Under the pieces are notes generated by a model that was given only the letters and a program-made list of their open reading frames with translations, made no database searches and was not told where the DNA came from. Both the position numbers and the translations under genes were made by a program. A stretch of DNA of 12,177 nt, taken from Candidatus Zhuqueibacterota bacterium RBG_16_48_16 (GTDB lineage: Bacteria > Zhuqueibacterota > Zhuqueibacteria > Residuimicrobiales > Sediminimicrobiaceae). Location of the stretch: positions 1-12,177 of the forward strand of contig METF01000105.1 of the NCBI GenBank assembly GCA_001771235.1, read 5' to 3'. Shown piece after piece: positions 11,241 through 12,177 of the stretch; within the stretch, counting starts at the first letter, position 1; each line of letters opens with the position of its first letter.

Positions 11241-12177
11241 TCAGAACGGCACTTCTTCCTGGAAAAGATCGAAATCAAATAACAAGGTAAAATAGTAGCG
11301 CCATTCTTTGCCATAGGTGTAATTTTCGTTCGACGCTCTGTCCAGTCCGTAAGCAGCCTGAAAGGACAGGGCTGTAGGGAAACTGTAAAAAGAAAACAAA
11401 GCCAAGCGCAAATCGACGCCCACGTCTTTTTTGAACTGGGAAAATTTCAGCTTGTCTTCGTCGAAGGCATTGCCGTAGTCAAAGAAAAAGCCGAGAAACA
11501 TTTTATCCGTTGTCACGTTCAGGAAACGCTTTTGCCATAAAGAAAAGATTGGAAACCGATAGCTGAATCGTCCCATCAGAAGTTTTCTGCCTTCGATACT
11601 GTAGAACGGATAGCCGCGCAAGCCCGGCAATCCTCCGGCAAAAAAATTGAAAAAGCTGTCCACCGGTCTGTCGATCCAGCCGCCGTGCAATTCAGCGCCC
11701 AGGGCATGATGTTTGAGACCGGGAACGGCAAAATATTCGTTCCAGCGCAGCTCAAGTCGATTGTAATTATAATGGCTGTAAATTTCCTGCGGCGTGCCAT
11801 AATCGTTGTCCGTGGCAAAATCCTCAAAAAATTTGTTGTACTCTCTCGTGTAGCTGAGCCGGATGCGCCTTCCCACCGAGGGATTGATAGCAGAAGTCGT
11901 GCTATGGCCCAGCATGTTCAGCGACCAGGCCATGGCAAAATGATTGCCAATAAAATAGGTGTTTTGCGGCGACTGCCATTTGTCGCCCTGAAAGAAAAAA
12001 TCCTTGATCTTGCTGGTGTAGCGGCTGTGAATGTATGCCGCCCGGACTTTGAGCGCTTCGCTGAAATTATAGTAGCTGCCCAGGTCTGCTTCCAAAAGAT
12101 TAAAATTGATATCGACAGGTGCCTTTTCGGGATAGTCCTCGATGATCTCGATGCTCTCTTTGAGGTTGCGGGTGAAT
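11241..12177 (-). CDS. Omp85/D15-like outer-membrane barrel, C-terminal part
   Basis: The frame is open from the right edge of the window to the stop at 11241, giving 311 visible residues; the N-terminal part lies outside. An apparent start at 12095 is only an internal TTG, since the reading continues upstream as TRNLKESIEIIEDYPEKAPVDINFNL without a stop. The visible part is an antiparallel beta-barrel: strands rich in Tyr/Phe/Trp, basic or acidic turns, the loop GGLPGLRGYPFYSIEGRKLLMGRFSYRFPI with an RGY motif reminiscent of the VRGF/Y loop-6 signature of BamA/Omp85 (bacterial surface antigen D15) proteins, and a final strand ending in Phe. In related bacteria such barrels are sometimes fused to TolB-like propeller domains; whether that holds here cannot be seen. 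A role in outer-membrane protein assembly or export is inferred from the fold only. Confidence 0.7.
   Translation of the reverse strand, partial: FTRNLKESIEIIEDYPEKAPVDINFNLLEADLGSYYNFSEALKVRAAYIHSRYTSKIKDFFFQGDKWQSPQNTYFIGNHFAMAWSLNMLGHSTTSAINPSVGRRIRLSYTREYNKFFEDFATDNDYGTPQEIYSHYNYNRLELRWNEYFAVPGLKHHALGAELHGGWIDRPVDSFFNFFAGGLPGLRGYPFYSIEGRKLLMGRFSYRFPIFSLWQKRFLNVTTDKMFLGFFFDYGNAFDEDKLKFSQFKKDVGVDLRLALFSFYSFPTALSFQAAYGLDRASNENYTYGKEWRYYFTLLFDFDLFQEEVPF

Overview
The window looks like chromosomal DNA from a Gram-negative, free-living or environmental bacterium with an outer membrane. Several products carry Sec signal peptides, one is a lipoprotein, and two are outer-membrane beta-barrels. Two tandem DUF5683-like genes, a six-hairpin secreted protein, an orphan DUF433 protein and many short palindromic intergenic repeats fit a member of the FCB assemblage (for example the Calditrichota or candidate-KSB1 type). 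That placement is an inference from gene style; there is no rRNA or other phylogenetic marker here. No tRNA, rRNA, CRISPR array, transposase or phage gene was seen.

Layout. Positions 1-315 (+) encode a small secreted protein with four WxxGxW repeats at an exact 14-residue period. It is separated by a bidirectional terminator (371-402) from a minus-strand pair: a DHH-type phosphoesterase (2610-1639) followed 12 bases later by a ROK-family sugar kinase (1626-622). Upstream on the same strand is a secreted alpha/alpha-barrel protein of unknown activity (3889-2693).

A thiol-redox cluster follows on the plus strand: a 76-residue four-cysteine protein (4266-4496) coupled by overlapping stop and start to a TlpA-like thioredoxin-fold lipoprotein (4496-5035), then an OsmC-family protein (5234-5653) and a cytoplasmic thioredoxin with a WCMPC active site (5693-6031). 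A strong terminator (6092-6122) closes it. An ECF sigma factor (6213-6803) and a CsgG-like periplasmic protein (6918 or 6936 to 7763) follow, each with a reasonable sigma-70-type promoter. Next come an outer-membrane beta-barrel (8099-8920) with a textbook terminator, and a minus-strand block: an orphan DUF433 protein (9357-8992), two DUF5683-like paralogues (10225-9449 and 11043-10231), and the C-terminal part of a larger Omp85/D15-like barrel protein that runs off the right edge.

The second theme is repeats. The intergenic gaps hold at least five kinds of structured repeat: a 15-bp AT-rich unit present at two loci, a perfect nested palindrome, a composite nested inverted repeat of about 126 bp, a heptanucleotide tandem repeat, and several isolated hairpins. 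No single dramatic new system is evident. The best leads are the small Cys protein coupled to the TlpA-like lipoprotein, the tandem DUF5683-like pair, and the repeat families.
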